Below, piece by piece: positions 1 to 12,290 of a stretch of DNA of 64,000 nucleotides. The stretch is from positions 43,866,072 through 43,930,071 of the forward strand of contig NC_052614.1 in assembly GCF_016545825.1 (NCBI RefSeq), given 5' to 3'. The position numbers were made by a program, and so were the translations under genes. Each line of letters begins with the position of its first letter. Within the stretch, counting starts at the first letter, position 1. Under the pieces are notes generated by a model that was not told the origin of the DNA, made no database searches, and saw nothing but the letters and a program-made list of their open reading frames with translations. This DNA comes from Eucalyptus grandis. Lineage: Eukaryota; Streptophyta; Magnoliopsida; Myrtales; Myrtaceae.

Positions 1-985
1 TTCTTCGCTGCCGAGAAGCCGCGGTTCGTGGTCCTTGCTGCTGCTAAGGTCGGCGGCATCCATGCCAATAACACGTACCCGGCAGATTTCATTGCCATCA
101 ATCTTCAGATACAGACCAATGTCATTGACTCCGCCCATCGCCATGGCGTCAAGAAGCTCTTGTTTTTGGGATCTTCTTGCATTTATCCGAAATTTGCACC
201 CCAGCCGATTCCGGAAGATGCTTTGCTAACTGGGCCCCTCGAACCCACTAATGAATGGTAATGCCACTAGTCCTATTCTTACTGAATTCGGGTTTTTTAT
301 TCAAGTGCTATCTCGTAAGTCAACCTTAATTTTACCTGTGGTGTCTACCTTAATTTCTTCTTATCTTGTTTTTCATTAGAGACTTGGGATCTGTCATGAT
401 CTGTTGTTTTTGTCAATGGCGCTCTGGTCTCTGATTTGGAGCTGTCTGTTTATGGTTAGGTATGCAGTTGCGAAAATTGCTGGGATTAAAATGTGTCAGG
501 CTTATCGGATTCAGTACGGTTGGGATGCGATATCAGGAATGCCCACAAATTTGTACGGACCGAATGACAATTTTCATCCTGAGAATTCTCATGTCTTGCC
601 AGCATTAATGAGGAGGTTTCATGAGGCAAAGGTGAGTGGAGCGAAGGAGGTTGTGGTGTGGGGAACAGGGAGTCCATTGAGGGAGTTTTTGCATGTGGAT
701 GATTTAGCTGATGCGGTTGTTTTTCTGATGGAGAAGTATAGTGGGTTGGGGCATGTAAATGTTGGGAGCGGGAAGGAGGTGACTATCAAGGAATTGGCTG
801 AGTTGGTGAAGGAGGTCGTGGGGTTCAAGGGTGAGCTTGTTTGGGATTCTTCGAAGCCAGATGGGACTCCTAGGAAGCTCATGGATAGTTCAAAACTAGC
901 AAGTTTAGGTTGGACGCCAAAGATTTCTCTGAAGGAGGGTCTTTGCGATACTTATAAATGGTACTTGGAGAACGTGAAGCAATGA
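1..985 (+). CDS. GER1: GDP-L-fucose synthase (GER type), 5'-incomplete
   Basis: This gene encodes the NADPH-dependent 3,5-epimerase/4-reductase that turns GDP-4-keto-6-deoxy-mannose into GDP-L-fucose in the cytosol, the last step of the de novo pathway feeding fucosylated wall polysaccharides and glycans. Exons are 1-257 and 460-985; the intron (258-459) is GT-AG and splits the Trp codon before the catalytic Tyr. The 260 visible residues include [30 protein letters not shown] (active-site Ser/Cys), YAVAK (catalytic Tyr and Lys, second exon), [16 protein letters not shown] (active-site His) and [14 protein letters not shown]. The family is usually 310-330 residues, so roughly 55-65 N-terminal residues with the GxxGxxG Rossmann loop lie before the window. 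The match to plant GER proteins is nearly continuous. GER1 versus GER2 cannot be separated here, so the symbol is nominal. Confidence 0.95.
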
Positions 986-3900
986 TGCAGGTGCTTCACT
1001 GGAGATCTCTATTGTGGTGCTCTTTATATTCTGTTTTCTTTGGTTGTTTCACTGATTCATTGCAGTAGAGATGAACATGTATAACAATGCTTTGGTCTTT
1101 CCGATATTGGTGTTCTGCCATGTGTCAATTACCACTCGATGAGCATTTGTCACCAGTTAGTGTTATTATTGAGAGAATAAGAGTTGTGAGTTGTACCTAT
1201 TACCTTGTCAATTGCAGACAATACATGATGTCGATGCTTCTGCCGGTTATAGTACTGCTCTTAGTTACTGCATCTTGTCAGTTGCTTAGATGTGTATAAT
1301 ATATGTTGTTGGATGCTTTAGTCAAATATTCTTTCCAAAAACTCAACACTGTAATCCTTTTGTTATTTTTATCAGCATTTATGGAGAATGTTGAGGATTC
1401 CATAAACTGAGCTGAATTATTGTATGCTGTTCTTCATTCAGACATGTGCTATAAAGATATACGTACTATTTTATTTAGTCAACAGAAAAAGAGAGATATG
1501 GAGTATTGTTTTTTCCCTTTCTTCCATTATGCAGTCTGAATGAACCTTTTGCTTGGTTTCTTTGAAGAAATTAGCCATTTTGATTATGTATTGTCTATTA
1601 TATGGATCATTTTATAGGTCTTGTGTTTTGATGCTCATCTATTGAGATTGCTTTGTCGTTGGCTTAAGAACACTACTTGATTACTTATGTGGCTAACTGT
1701 TTGTTTAGACATTCCTGTAGAAATGTTTGTAATTCTCAATTCACATTTTCATTGAGCCGCTTCTTTCTATACATTTGATTAGGTGCAACAACACATTCCC
1801 TGCACCAGTACTTTTCTTTTTCTTGTTGTAGTTCCCTATTTTAGCACTTAGATATAGTTTCCCTATCAAATTGTTTAATTGGTAGAATATCGAACAGTGA
1901 TCATGTAGTAAAGACTCAACTCTTCACCATGAAATAGACCAGTTTTCATACTCAAAATCTCCATTTTCAAGGAGTCACTAATCTTGCTGCTAAGCTTATG
2001 GGAATTATGTTGACCAGTGACTCCTCTTCCATTCCTACCATCGCTAGGTGGCTACAGAAGTTGCTTGAATCACATGAATTCTGTTATGTGCCCTTATAAT
2101 TTAAATGCCTACACTTCTTTGTTTTTCCTAAATGGTGAATTACCTAAGTTTTTGCAAAAGATCCAATTAGTCAGATACCAAGCGGACATATCAACTCTGA
2201 TATTGTCCAACCCACTCAAGGACAATCTAAGAGGTGTGTGTGAGGGTAAGGAGAGTCGAATTACAGGCATAACGGCATGCATCACAACCTCTGTGTTGAT
2301 GTATTTTTGACTCTTCAAAAAGACCTGTTTTTTGTTAAAGGTGATATCAAGTAGAATTCTGAGATTTCTTTCCTTAGTGAGTTCGGCGCCTATAATGCAG
2401 CTCTCATCTTGTACTTGCCTGCACCTATTCAAGCTCAAGTTGAGGCAGCGTATCTGGGATGTCCAGCATATTATTCATCCTTCTCTGCTTTGTATGGATC
2501 TGATACTTCAGTGCTAGTGTCACTACATTGAATCTGGGATCAGGTTTAAGGTGGCCATCACTATCCTTTGGAACTGTGTGTCTGTGTGTGTGTGTTCTTT
2601 TTTTGACGATTAGCCATGTAATAATATTATGGTAACTCGATGGTTGGAGTCAATGTATTGAGAAACAGAGCATTGGGTTAGGAGCCTGAGATTGATGTGG
2701 TTGATTAGAGAAAAGATGAAGTGCAGATTATTGTTCATGGTTTCTTCAACTTGGAGATTTGTTACCTGCAAGACCACACGGTTGTGGAACTCAGGCATTG
2801 TGTTCGTCATCGTTCTAGCATGAACATTCACATGGTTATTTGTGATACGTTTCCGTATGATGTGTGATGCATGTTATTGCTTAACTAGATAAATTGAAGC
2901 TTTTGCGACCGATTTGTGTTTGGCAAAAGAAGAAAAATGTACTAACTAGCTTATGAACGCTCGTGACGATTCATGGTCATTTGCTAACCGAGCACAAACA
3001 AAAGGAAAATATGCATTGTATGTAATGCTCAAATTGCTTAGCTTGATTCTACTGTTTTCAGGTCCGATTTTTCTTATCTAATCAGAGAAAGAAAGATATA
3101 TGAAAGGTCTCAGCCTCATTCTTTCCTCCATGGTCTGTTTTGGGCCAGGCTGTCCCTACTTTTCTCTGCCTTCTCGGCGGCTCTTGTTGCCGCTTCTGAC
3201 GCGGCCCTGGTGTCGCCACCGTCACCCTCATGCCCTATTGCACTCGCTGCCGTGTTGCATCACTCATCTCTCTTCTCACATTCTGCATAGCAGCTCTGTG
3301 CCGCATTTGCTCGAGCTCACCCCACACACGTCACCACCTTCCTCGACACTTCGTTAAATTTACTTTCATATGCTTTATTTTTATCGTATTGGTTGTGGTT
3401 GTCTACTTCCCTTTGATTGTATCCTCATGCATGAACATCGTTCATTGGTATAGGATCATAAAATGGATAAGGACCATATGAATCGCTTAGGCAATAATAA
3501 TCAAGTTTAGGTATCGAAAGAGCCCTAATTAGAAAATTGGTCTAATCAAATTATTGATCTCAAATTTTTGGTAGTGTAAGAAGTAAGCCGTCCTTTCACG
3601 CCTTATTTGACTCTTAATTGATCATAATAGGTTAATGACGACTCCTAGTTAGGTGGGACTTCATAAATAAAACCCTATTTTGGGAAGGTGGCGATAAGAT
3701 TCCACGCGGATAGCATCTCTGACAAGATGCTCCACCTAGAGATGCAATTGGCTGGGGTTATTGGCTTCTTTACCTATACCATCTGACCATGTACTCGTAC
3801 CATACTCATGATCTTTCTTTACCGACCTAAAAAAAGTCTCTGTTTTTCTTATTTAAATAATTGGAAAAATAACCTAACGATTGATTTTTCGAAATACATG

Positions 3901-4039
3901 GTTATTTCATCGGCGAACCTCATTTCTTTTCAAGACAAAACCTATTTAACTGACTAATGTTATGCACAGCACAAGGCTTCCCTATGCAAACTTTGAGAAG
4001 TACAATAACTTTCTTTCTTTTTTGTTTTTCAAAGGAATA
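986..4039. other. Intergenic spacer downstream of the GER gene
   Basis: The first few hundred bases are presumably the GER 3' UTR; a poly(A) site cannot be fixed by eye. The rest is AT-rich unique-looking sequence with a short TG-rich run near 2,575-2,594 and a C-rich patch at 3,120-3,350. The open frames here are short, low in complexity and resemble no family I know. No gene is called. Confidence 0.6.
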
Positions 4040-5181
4040 TGTACACTACAAGGCCTAAAACTTATCGTGAAAATATAATTGAATTTTTAAATTTTCAAAA
4101 AATGCAATTGAGTCTTAATATTTGTCGTTAATACTTTGAAAAACCCCGAACTAGTATATTTGTGACAAATTTACCTCAAAATATTTTTTTGACCATAAAA
4201 AATCTTAAACCGATATACTTGTGACAAATTTACTCTAACTAACCATAAAAAACCATAAACCGGTACATTTATGACAATTTTACCCCAAACTAATTTATTC
4301 GACCGCAAAAAATCCCAAACCGGTAAATTTATGATAAATATACCCTCCGCTAAATTGGATTAATATCACAAAAAAAAAATACAAAAATTATAAATTGTGA
4401 TAAATTGAGTGTAAAATCTTAAATTGATATACTAGCCAACTGTCACATATCATTTAACTTAATAATTTGATAGTAAAATTTAATGAAAATTAATAGAGGA
4501 TAAATTTGTTACAAGTGTACCAATTTAGGGCAAATTTGTCAAAGATATATCGCTTTGACGTTTTTGGTTGTCAAAAAAATAATTTGGGGTAAATTTGTTA
4601 TAATTATACTAGTTTGGGGTTTTTTTTTAAGATATTAACCCTTGATTTAATTGAGTCTTCTCGTTAATATCATCAATTTGTTCAAATGAAAAAAAATTCA
4701 TGTAACATTTTAAAATTAATTTATTTTTCCTATGTTGCATTTTTTATTACCTTTTGCTTTAAATCTTACTTAAATAATAGTAAAACTTTAAAAAAATGTA
4801 AAAAATTTAAAAATAAAATTGAAAAAAAAAAAAAAAAAAGAAAAATAAGGGATAGGGTTTGTGGATGGGTGCCGCCACCATTGCCACCATTAAAGGGAGC
4901 AGCGACCTTGTTGGCCATGGCCAGTGAGGGTTGCCACCCCTCCGCCGCCTAGGTCCCTTCAATGAGCCCTTGTTTTTTTGTTCACAATTTTTTATTTCTA
5001 AAATATTTTAGCTTTTTTCAAGTTTTTTACTATTATTTAACAAAAAGGTAACAAAAATGTCGCGTATGATAAATAAATAAATTTAAAAATGCAATGTTAA
5101 TATTTTCCGCTAAATGAATTGACAATATTAATGGAATGATTCAATTTCACTTTTACCATAAGTTTTAAGCCTTATGGTGCA
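4040..5181. mobile_element. Non-autonomous TIR transposon (outer element, 1.1 kb)
   Basis: The ends are imperfect inverted repeats of about 45 bp. The left end reads tgtacactacaaggccta and continues to a run ending in attgaat; the reverse complement of the right end reads tgcaccataaggctta and continues the same way. The interior is AT-rich with a GC-rich core at about 4,855-4,960 and no transposase. A second TIR element sits inside the left part. No clean target-site duplication was found, so the superfamily stays open. The right end lies only about 120 bp before the PPR start codon. Confidence 0.65.
4125..4645. mobile_element. Nested TIR element (about 0.5 kb)
   Basis: The left arm (from aaaaaccccgaactagtata at about 4,139) is the reverse complement of the right arm (ending actagtttggggttttt at about 4,627), continuing inward over some 60 bp with few mismatches. 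Inside each arm are degenerate sub-repeats built on tttgtgacaaatttacc. The sequence aattgagtctt with a following tcgttaata flanks both sides (4,106-4,133 and 4,649-4,669). It could be an unusually long duplication of the target or part of the element. Confidence 0.65.
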
Positions 5182-5304
5182 GATATCCATTTTCCAAATT
5201 TCAGACTACGACTTCAATTGAGCATTCCCTCGTATCTTGCCAACCTGCGATTCAAAACCTTGGTCGTTACACCGTCCACACCGGCGCACGGCCAGAATGG
5301 CAAG

Positions 5305-7905
5305 ATGATTGCGCTCGTCATGACCAGCAAAAATGCGATCTTGCTCCGCAGATGCTTCGCCACGCTCGTTCCCAGCGTCGCCAACCCGTTGCCCGCCGCA
5401 GCAATCCCACCATTCTCATCGCAGCGTGGAACAGAGGAGGCTCTCGCCGGCCGCAGCTTCGTCTCCGTGCTGGGGACCTGTTCCGGCTCTGCCGGTCTTC
5501 AGAGAGGCAAGCAAGTCCATGCCCAGTCGGTCGTTCGCGGTATCCGCAGGAGCGGCCATCTGGGTCCGAAGCTCTTGGGCATGTACGTCCTCTGCGGTGA
5601 CTTCTTGGCTGCCAAGGACTGTTTCTATCGGCTTGAGGAGGTGCCGGGTTCTGCGCCGTGGAATTGGATGATCCGAGGGTTGGCCGAGTTGGGCTGGTTC
5701 GGTTTGGCATTGTCGTTCTACTTCAAGATGTTGGGGTGTGGGATTTACCCTGATAGGTATACGTATCCGTTCGTGATCAAGGCTTGCGAGAGTATGAGTA
5801 AGGCTGTTTCCCATAAACTGGTTCAGGGCATGATTGACTTGATGGGTGGGGAGGTTGATATGTTTGTTGCTAGTTCGGTGATCAAGTTCTATGCGGAGAA
5901 TGGTTGCATAGGTGATGCGTGGAATCTGTTTGACAAAATGCCTCAGAAAGACTGTGTTCTATGGAATGTGATGCTCAATGGTTATCTGAAGAATGGGGAT
6001 TCGCAGAACGCTGTGAGAGTGTTTATGGAGATGAGAAATGGTGAAATAAAGCCAAATTCGGTAACATTTGCTGGCATTTTGTCGGTCTGTGCCCTGGAAG
6101 GGATGATTGGCTTCGGTTCTCAACTCCACGGTCTTGCTTTTAGATGCGCGTTGGATTTAGATTCTCCGGTAGCCAATACGTTGTTGGCAATGTACTCAAA
6201 ATGTCGGTGCTTAAATGAGGCACGCAAGTTGTTTGATCTGATGCTGCGGCATGATGTAGTAATGTGGAATGCCATCATCTCTGGGTATGTTCAAAATGGA
6301 CTAATGGGTGAGGCTCTGTTGTTGTTCACTGAAATGTTAAATTGTGGTGTCAAACCAGACTCCATTACTTTTTCAAGCCTCCTTCCTTCAATTACTGAAT
6401 CAGCAAATCTGAAACATGCAAAGGAAGTCCATGGATATGTTATGCGAAATGGAGTGCCATTGGATGTGTTCTTGAAAAGTGCACTAATTGATGTTTACTT
6501 TAAGTGTCGCAATGTGAAATTGGCATATAAGTTGTTTAAGAAAGAGACTGTCACTCATGATGTAGTCATCTATACAGCCATGATTTCTGGATATGTGCTT
6601 AATGGTATGAATTCAGATGCTATAGAAATCTTTAGGTTGTTGCTTGATAGAAAATTAAATCCAAATTCAGTAACTCTGGCCAGCATTTTACCAGCTTGTG
6701 CTGGTTTGGCTTCTTTAAAACTTGGGAAGGAATTGCATGGATACGTTCTCAAGAGAGGTCTTGAAGGCAGATGTTATCTTTCAAGTGCAATTATGGATAT
6801 GTATGCAAAATGTGGGCAACTGGATATTGCTCATCAAATCTTTAAGAGCATGTCTGAGAAGGATGTTGTGTGCTGGAACTCAATGATCACAAACTTCTCC
6901 CAAAATGGGAAACCTGAAGTAGCTATCCAACTCTTCCGCGAGATGGGGTTGAATGGAATCAAGTGTGACAGTGTTAGCATTTCATCTAGTCTCTCTGCTT
7001 GTGCAAGCTTACCTGCACTCTATCATGGGAAGGAGATCCATGGCTACATGACAAGATGTTTGTTTTGCCATGATATCTATGCAGAGACTGCACTCATAGA
7101 CATGTATGCTAAATGTGGTCACCTGGAATTTGCTCGACGTGTGTTTGACATGGTGGATGAGAAGAATGAAGTTTCATGGAATAGTATGATTGCTGCTTAT
7201 GGAAGTCATGGTCTCCTAAGCGAATGTCTCTCTCTGTTTTATGAAATGCAAGAGAATGGTATCCAGCCTGATGATGTCACATTTCTGACTATAATATCTG
7301 CTTGTGGTCATGCGGGCCAAATTGATGAGGGAATACAGTTGTTTCAGTGCATGACAGAAAAGTATGGAATTCGAGCAAAGATGGAGCATTTTGCCTGCAT
7401 GGTAGATCTATTCGGACGAGCTGGTCGCTTGGATGAAGCTTTTAAAACCATAAAGAGCATGCCATTTTCCCCAGATGCAGGTGTCTGGGGGACATTGCTA
7501 GGTGCCTGTCACTTATATGGCAACGTTGATCTTGCTGAAGTAGCTTCAAGATATCTTTTTGAAATGGAGCCTGAAAATTCTGGATACTATGTGTTGTTTT
7601 CAAATGTGCATGCTGGTGCAGGCCACTGGGGTGGTGCCCTTGGTGCCCGAAGTTTAATGAAAGAAAGAGGAGTTAAAAAGGTACCTGGACGCAGTTGGAT
7701 TGAGGTTGACAACATGACCCATGTATTTGTTGCAGCTGATGAAACTCACCTGCAATCTGCTCATATTTATTCAATGCTGGAAATTCTTCTATCAGAGCTG
7801 AGAAAAGAGGGTTATGTAACTCAACAGTACATTCCAAGGCACCCACAAACAGAAGGGATTAATGCTCTTGAAAAGGTTTCATTATGCCAGATTCACTCAA
7901 CATAA
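5305..7905 (+). CDS. PPR protein of the PLS/E class, At4g21300-like
   Basis: Pentatricopeptide repeat proteins of this class bind organellar RNA one base per repeat, mostly for C-to-U editing or stability. The gene is intronless, as most PPR genes are. The open frame continues upstream to 5,218, but the first ATG is at 5,305 (866 aa); a second at 5,320 starts a stretch with Arg and hydrophobic residues (MTSKNAILLRRCFATL) that suits an organelle presequence. About twenty PPR units run from near residue 60 to 700, with repeated signatures such as ALIDMYAKCG, VSWNSMI and GVKPDSITFSSLL. The C-terminus has the E region (GVWGTLLGACHLYGN, NSGYYVLFSN, PGRSWIEV) and no DYW deaminase domain. Length and order agree with Arabidopsis At4g21300 (about 857 aa). 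The RNA target and the organelle are unknown. Confidence 0.93.
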   Translation: MIALVMTSKNAILLRRCFATLVPSVANPLPAAAIPPFSSQRGTEEALAGRSFVSVLGTCSGSAGLQRGKQVHAQSVVRGIRRSGHLGPKLLGMYVLCGDFLAAKDCFYRLEEVPGSAPWNWMIRGLAELGWFGLALSFYFKMLGCGIYPDRYTYPFVIKACESMSKAVSHKLVQGMIDLMGGEVDMFVASSVIKFYAENGCIGDAWNLFDKMPQKDCVLWNVMLNGYLKNGDSQNAVRVFMEMRNGEIKPNSVTFAGILSVCALEGMIGFGSQLHGLAFRCALDLDSPVANTLLAMYSKCRCLNEARKLFDLMLRHDVVMWNAIISGYVQNGLMGEALLLFTEMLNCGVKPDSITFSSLLPSITESANLKHAKEVHGYVMRNGVPLDVFLKSALIDVYFKCRNVKLAYKLFKKETVTHDVVIYTAMISGYVLNGMNSDAIEIFRLLLDRKLNPNSVTLASILPACAGLASLKLGKELHGYVLKRGLEGRCYLSSAIMDMYAKCGQLDIAHQIFKSMSEKDVVCWNSMITNFSQNGKPEVAIQLFREMGLNGIKCDSVSISSSLSACASLPALYHGKEIHGYMTRCLFCHDIYAETALIDMYAKCGHLEFARRVFDMVDEKNEVSWNSMIAAYGSHGLLSECLSLFYEMQENGIQPDDVTFLTIISACGHAGQIDEGIQLFQCMTEKYGIRAKMEHFACMVDLFGRAGRLDEAFKTIKSMPFSPDAGVWGTLLGACHLYGNVDLAEVASRYLFEMEPENSGYYVLFSNVHAGAGHWGGALGARSLMKERGVKKVPGRSWIEVDNMTHVFVAADETHLQSAHIYSMLEILLSELRKEGYVTQQYIPRHPQTEGINALEKVSLCQIHST

Positions 7906-10067
7906 GTTGGAACAGAGGAGTACAGGGGCTTGTTTGCTATAACAAATTGCATTACCAGTTTGAAGCATGCACTTTCACATTAGCCAGTGGAAAGGTACTG
8001 TCATTGTTTTCAGAAACAATACACAGATGGCGAACTCTATTTTTAATTAAATTACTCTAACACTCCTTAAATTTTATTTAAATTACATAGCCTGCTACTG
8101 TGGGAGAGAAGTCCATTAGATAACATCTAAGTTGTTTTGAAAGTTGAGGATTTATAGGATGATTCGGTGTCAACTATGGTTGGTTAATTTAAGTTAACTA
8201 TTTTATTTTATTTTTTAAATGTGGAAATTTGCGTTCTTTTTTATGTTAGAATTCCATCATTGAGGTTAATTTGCAGGACTTATTTTGGGTACATGGGCTA
8301 TTTAGTTAGTTTCTGCCTATATAGTTACCTTGGGAATGCATTATATGAGGCATATACGAAGTGGATGTGAATGTGGCACCATCATCTAACTAAGGGACCT
8401 TATACTACAATAGGATTTGTTTTTGGCAGGATTTATGCAAGTGACAATACCTGAGCATTGGCAATCTGATGCTTTCAGGCCACATTTTAACAGCAATTTT
8501 CCAGTTCTTGCAGGAATATGCAATCTGATGGAAAAGGTTAGCATCTATTGGTTCAGACAATATTGAGGCCTATCAATATGCCTATAGACAACGTCTGCTG
8601 ACCACCCCAGATTGAGTGGATACATCTCTTGGACCATTATATTGTGGGGACTCTTCAAGAACAGTCAGCATGACATTGCTTGCTCAAAGAGAAAAAAATT
8701 GTTCCAAGCATTAAAGTCAAAAAGGTTTATTTTGAGGGTTGCTACTTTTATGCATGTGCTTAAAGTTGAAAGCGTGTCAGCAGTAATGCTTAATAATTAC
8801 TAACGCATTTGTTATAGGGGTTTGGTTCATCTTGACGGATCAAGTAATGAATCTTTGCCCAGGCTTGGATCGATTGGCATCGGAGGTTATACGCTTCATC
8901 CTTAAATGAACTTTTTCCTGAGCTATGTAGTCTAGACATAGTGTACATAGTTGCTATGAATGATTTCTACCACAAATGGAATTTGCTTCCAATGGTGTTA
9001 TGATATCTGTTCTATTGGCTTAGGATGGTGCAATAGAACTCTTTCACAGCTTCTTTGACCTTCCTTGCAATTTAAGTTGTGTAGTTCAGGGGGAAGACAA
9101 AGTCAGATGGACCCTGACCTTGAATCTGACTTTTTCGACCAACTCATTCTATTGTAAGCTGTTACTAAAATTTTCCCAGGGGATCCTAATTTTCCGTGTA
9201 AATTTAATTAGAGAGTCTAGATTTCTGTAAAAGTTGCCTTCTTTGTTTGAAAGGCTGTTTAAGAGAGTAATCTAGTTTTGGAATTTATACTGTAGATTGC
9301 AATGTGCTTGATGCTTTTGGTGGAAGTGCGTATCTTAGCCAGTTGGCCACATCCCAATTCATTGCCTCAGATTGAGTGCTGGAGAATGTTGTATCGGTGG
9401 GACTTGAAGGCATTCAGTGGCTAAGGCTGCTGTGCCAGCAAAGAATTCTAGTCTTGGAAAATAATTTATTTTGTAAATAACAAAAAGAACAGATTGATAC
9501 TTGCTGCTATCCCTCTGACAATTTTATCATATTTGGAGGAGAGAATTTGAGGGCTTCTGAGAGTCTAGAATCTACTTTTTCTATTTTAAGAATGATGATT
9601 ACTGAGTGGTGAGCTTTTGGGTTTTGGGTTACTGAAAAAAACAATTGGTAGTATGGATAGTTAGACTTTCTGGACATTTTTTCTTAAATTAGATTTTAGA
9701 AAAGGGTGGGGGTAAACTTAAATTTAGTTATAGTGATAGTCTAGCTACTCTATCAATGCTTACAAGTACATTTTGCAATCAGCTTAATACAATTTCGAAC
9801 CAGAAAACACGGATTCTAATGTTAAACTGACATGTAAAGTAACCCTTCCTGATAAATTCGCTCAACCAAAGCAGGGCTTGGTTCATATTAGCATATCCAT
9901 CAGTTCATTTCCATTGATCCTTTTACTCTTATTCTTGGTGGTTTCTACTTATGACAGTGCAAATTCCATGTCTGACGATCAGTTTACATAAACATTGGAA
10001 TTTTAAAATAAAGAAGCATCTTGCTGAAAACTTATGGTCAGAATGTGCCGTTTTCATCTGGTCTTGA
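7906..10067. other. Intergenic spacer downstream of the PPR gene
   Basis: AT-rich sequence that should include the PPR 3' UTR. Every frame is interrupted often and I recognise no family and no repeat with clear ends. No gene is called. Confidence 0.5.
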
Positions 10068-10510
10068 CTAATTGTTGAAGATGTTCTCATTGGCAGGATA
10101 ATGGTGTTCTGCCCATTGGTGAACCTGAGATTCTTCTTCATGGGAACGATCTAATTCAGACTCTCTAAGTGGCATAAAAGGTCTCTCCTGAAGATTGCTT
10201 CGATTTGGCTGAGAAAAATCTTGTGTAAGGGAGTCATGCTGAGCACTAGGAGAAGGCTTCTCCAGAGGTGATGGCACCCTCGCAACGCCAACAAGGCAAG
10301 TTCCTCCGGCTGGTCCAGAAATTTTGATATGGACATATAAACTTGCAATCATACGATGAACTCATGTGCCAACGATGATTTTCAGAAAAATACCACCTGT
10401 GGCTAGGCTACGACATGGAATCTTAACTACATCAACAATAATGCACTGAGTGAAATATTTGCCCAAGTCCAGGTCACTGCGAACCTTGCGAACCACGGCC
10501 ATCGAGTTGG
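10068..10510 (-). pseudogene. Orphan exon-like fragments, unidentified protein
   Basis: On the minus strand two adjacent stretches read like protein. The upstream one (about 10,510-10,395) contains AVVRKVRSDLDLGKYFTQ and then VDVVKIPCRSLA. The next (about 10,339-10,068) contains HIKISGPAGGTCLVGVARVP followed by a hydrophilic Ser/Glu/Gln-rich tail to a stop. A short GT-AG interval (about 55-65 nt) could join them. A TIR element begins at 10,531, immediately upstream, so any earlier exons are displaced or lost. I do not recognise the protein. It may be a gene fragment carried by or broken by the repeat. Confidence 0.3.
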
Positions 10511-10530
10511 ACAGAACCTGCATGATTTAG

Positions 10531-11345
10531 GGTGCTTTTGGTAACATTTTTGTTCTCCGCAACAATTTTTTTTCTTTCCTATTTCTGTTCTCGGAATAGT
10601 TCCGAGTATTTTAAGGCGTTTGATAACTATATAAAATTTATGTTCTCAAAACAAAAATACGTTTAGTACGACCCTAAATGTTTTTGTGATTTAAAATTTC
10701 TTTTGATTTATTAATAATTTTATTGCATTTTTTTCTTTTCTTTTTTTTTTTTCTTCTCCTCCCTCTTAGGCGGCTGCCAACCTTGGCCATGGCCGGCCAG
10801 ACGAGAGTTGACGGGGATTGTCGGTCTCGGGGGAGCCTCGCCAGCCATCGGCTAGTTCCCCTAGAGCCTTGCCATCGCTAGGCGAGGTGGCCTCGCCCTG
10901 ATCTAGCGAGGTTGAGCCTTGCGGTGGCCAAGCGAGGTTGAGCCTCGCCATGGCCGAGTGAGGCTCAACCTCACCTAGATCTGGAGAGGCTAAGCCACCA
11001 CGAGGTTAGCGTCATCTCGCTAGATTTGGGCAAGGTCAAGTCTTGCCGGTGGTCGGCGAGCTCAGGGTGACCTTACCGGTTAGACGCCGGCCAACATCGA
11101 GGTCGGCGATCGGCTAGGGGAAGAAGAGAGGAAGAGAAAGAAAGAAAAGAAAGAAAGGAAAAAACTTATTTATTGTTTTTTGAGTTGGTCCCGGAATAAG
11201 AAACAATTTTGTTTTTGTTTATTTTTTCTGTTTCAAATCTATTTCCGGGAACAAAAAAATTACCAAACATGTTTCCGTTTCATTTCTATTCCGAGGAACA
11301 AAAGAACAAAACACGGGTTCCAGGAGCATTACCAAATGCTCCATT
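10531..11345. mobile_element. TIR element with GC-rich core (family I)
   Basis: The left end gggtgcttttggtaacattt is matched by the right end attaccaaatgctcc (its reverse complement is ggagcatttggtaat). Both arms carry variants of 'ttctgttctcggaata' and 'gttccgagta'. Between AT-rich arms lies a GC-rich core (about 10,768-11,115) of degenerate repeats built on gcctcgcc and gaggttgagcc. There is no transposase. Two relatives lie at 20.7-22.0 kb and 35.96-36.64 kb. Confidence 0.7.
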
Positions 11346-12290
11346 AATGGCTGAAAATGATGTCAAGTCATGCAATGTTTGTCTTGCATTAGCAGCTTTA
11401 CTTTGTTAGATTGTTGAGTTTTCTTTGACAGTGTATAAGAACTTTGAATATCTTATAATACTTATATCACGATTCCAATACTCTTGTACTATTAAATATC
11501 TAAAGCTTAACTTTGCAAACTCCCGAGCTCTGACTGGAGAGATCGATTACAGGGCTGGGAGGAAAAGAGGGATAGAAAGAGAATTCTCAAGGATTGTGAG
11601 ATTGAACTTATTGGAAGAGCCAATGGCGTTGGAGGTGGTAAAAAGGAGCTCGAAAGCTTTGTGATGAGCCCATCAGATGCAATCATTCCGGATGTGGAGG
11701 AGAGAAAAATGGAAGAAGTTGCTCGTTGAACTTAGTCTTGCCACTTTTGCAAAAGCTTCCTACTTTTTCCTCTTGACTAGTCAAGCTTGGGAAACAACTT
11801 CGGGTGGCCCAACGCCCATGCAACAATCACCTCTATTACCGACACGTCTACTATAGGCGCGAAGCAAGATGATATTGGGTCCATATCTCTATCAATTCCA
11901 TTTTCAAGTCATGATACCTCCATTGATTTTGTAAAAAGTTTTAGGATTTGTTCAAGTCATCTTAGCATTAGATGACTTACTGTTATTACATGCTTTTGAC
12001 AAATCAGTTGTCCTTACACACAACTAGTCGCAGATGGTCAATGTCACCCAAATATTTATTTTTTCAAATTCTATTTCTTCTTAATTCTTTTTTGTATTCT
12101 CCCAAACATCTCTCTATCTCCATTTCTCTTCTCCTTAAATATCTTCCATATGTATGACTAAAGCCTATCTATTACGACCTTTCGAATTCAATATGCTCTT
12201 ATTTCACGTTCTTACCGATATAACAAGAAAATCATTTCTTCAAAAAATTAGAAAAATATACAAAATTGCAAATGCCTCAAATAACTACAG
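11346..12290. other. Intergenic spacer
   Basis: AT-rich sequence with only short frames and no recognised product, RNA gene or bounded repeat. Confidence 0.5.

Noticed and set aside
3100..3481. Pro/Ser/His-rich frames at 3.1-3.5 kb
   Set aside because: Low complexity from a C-rich patch, overlapping frames, no homologue recognised.
5318..5814. Several 80-130 aa frames on both strands in the 5' part of the PPR gene
   Set aside because: They lie wholly inside the intact PPR frame and are antisense or shifted readings of it.
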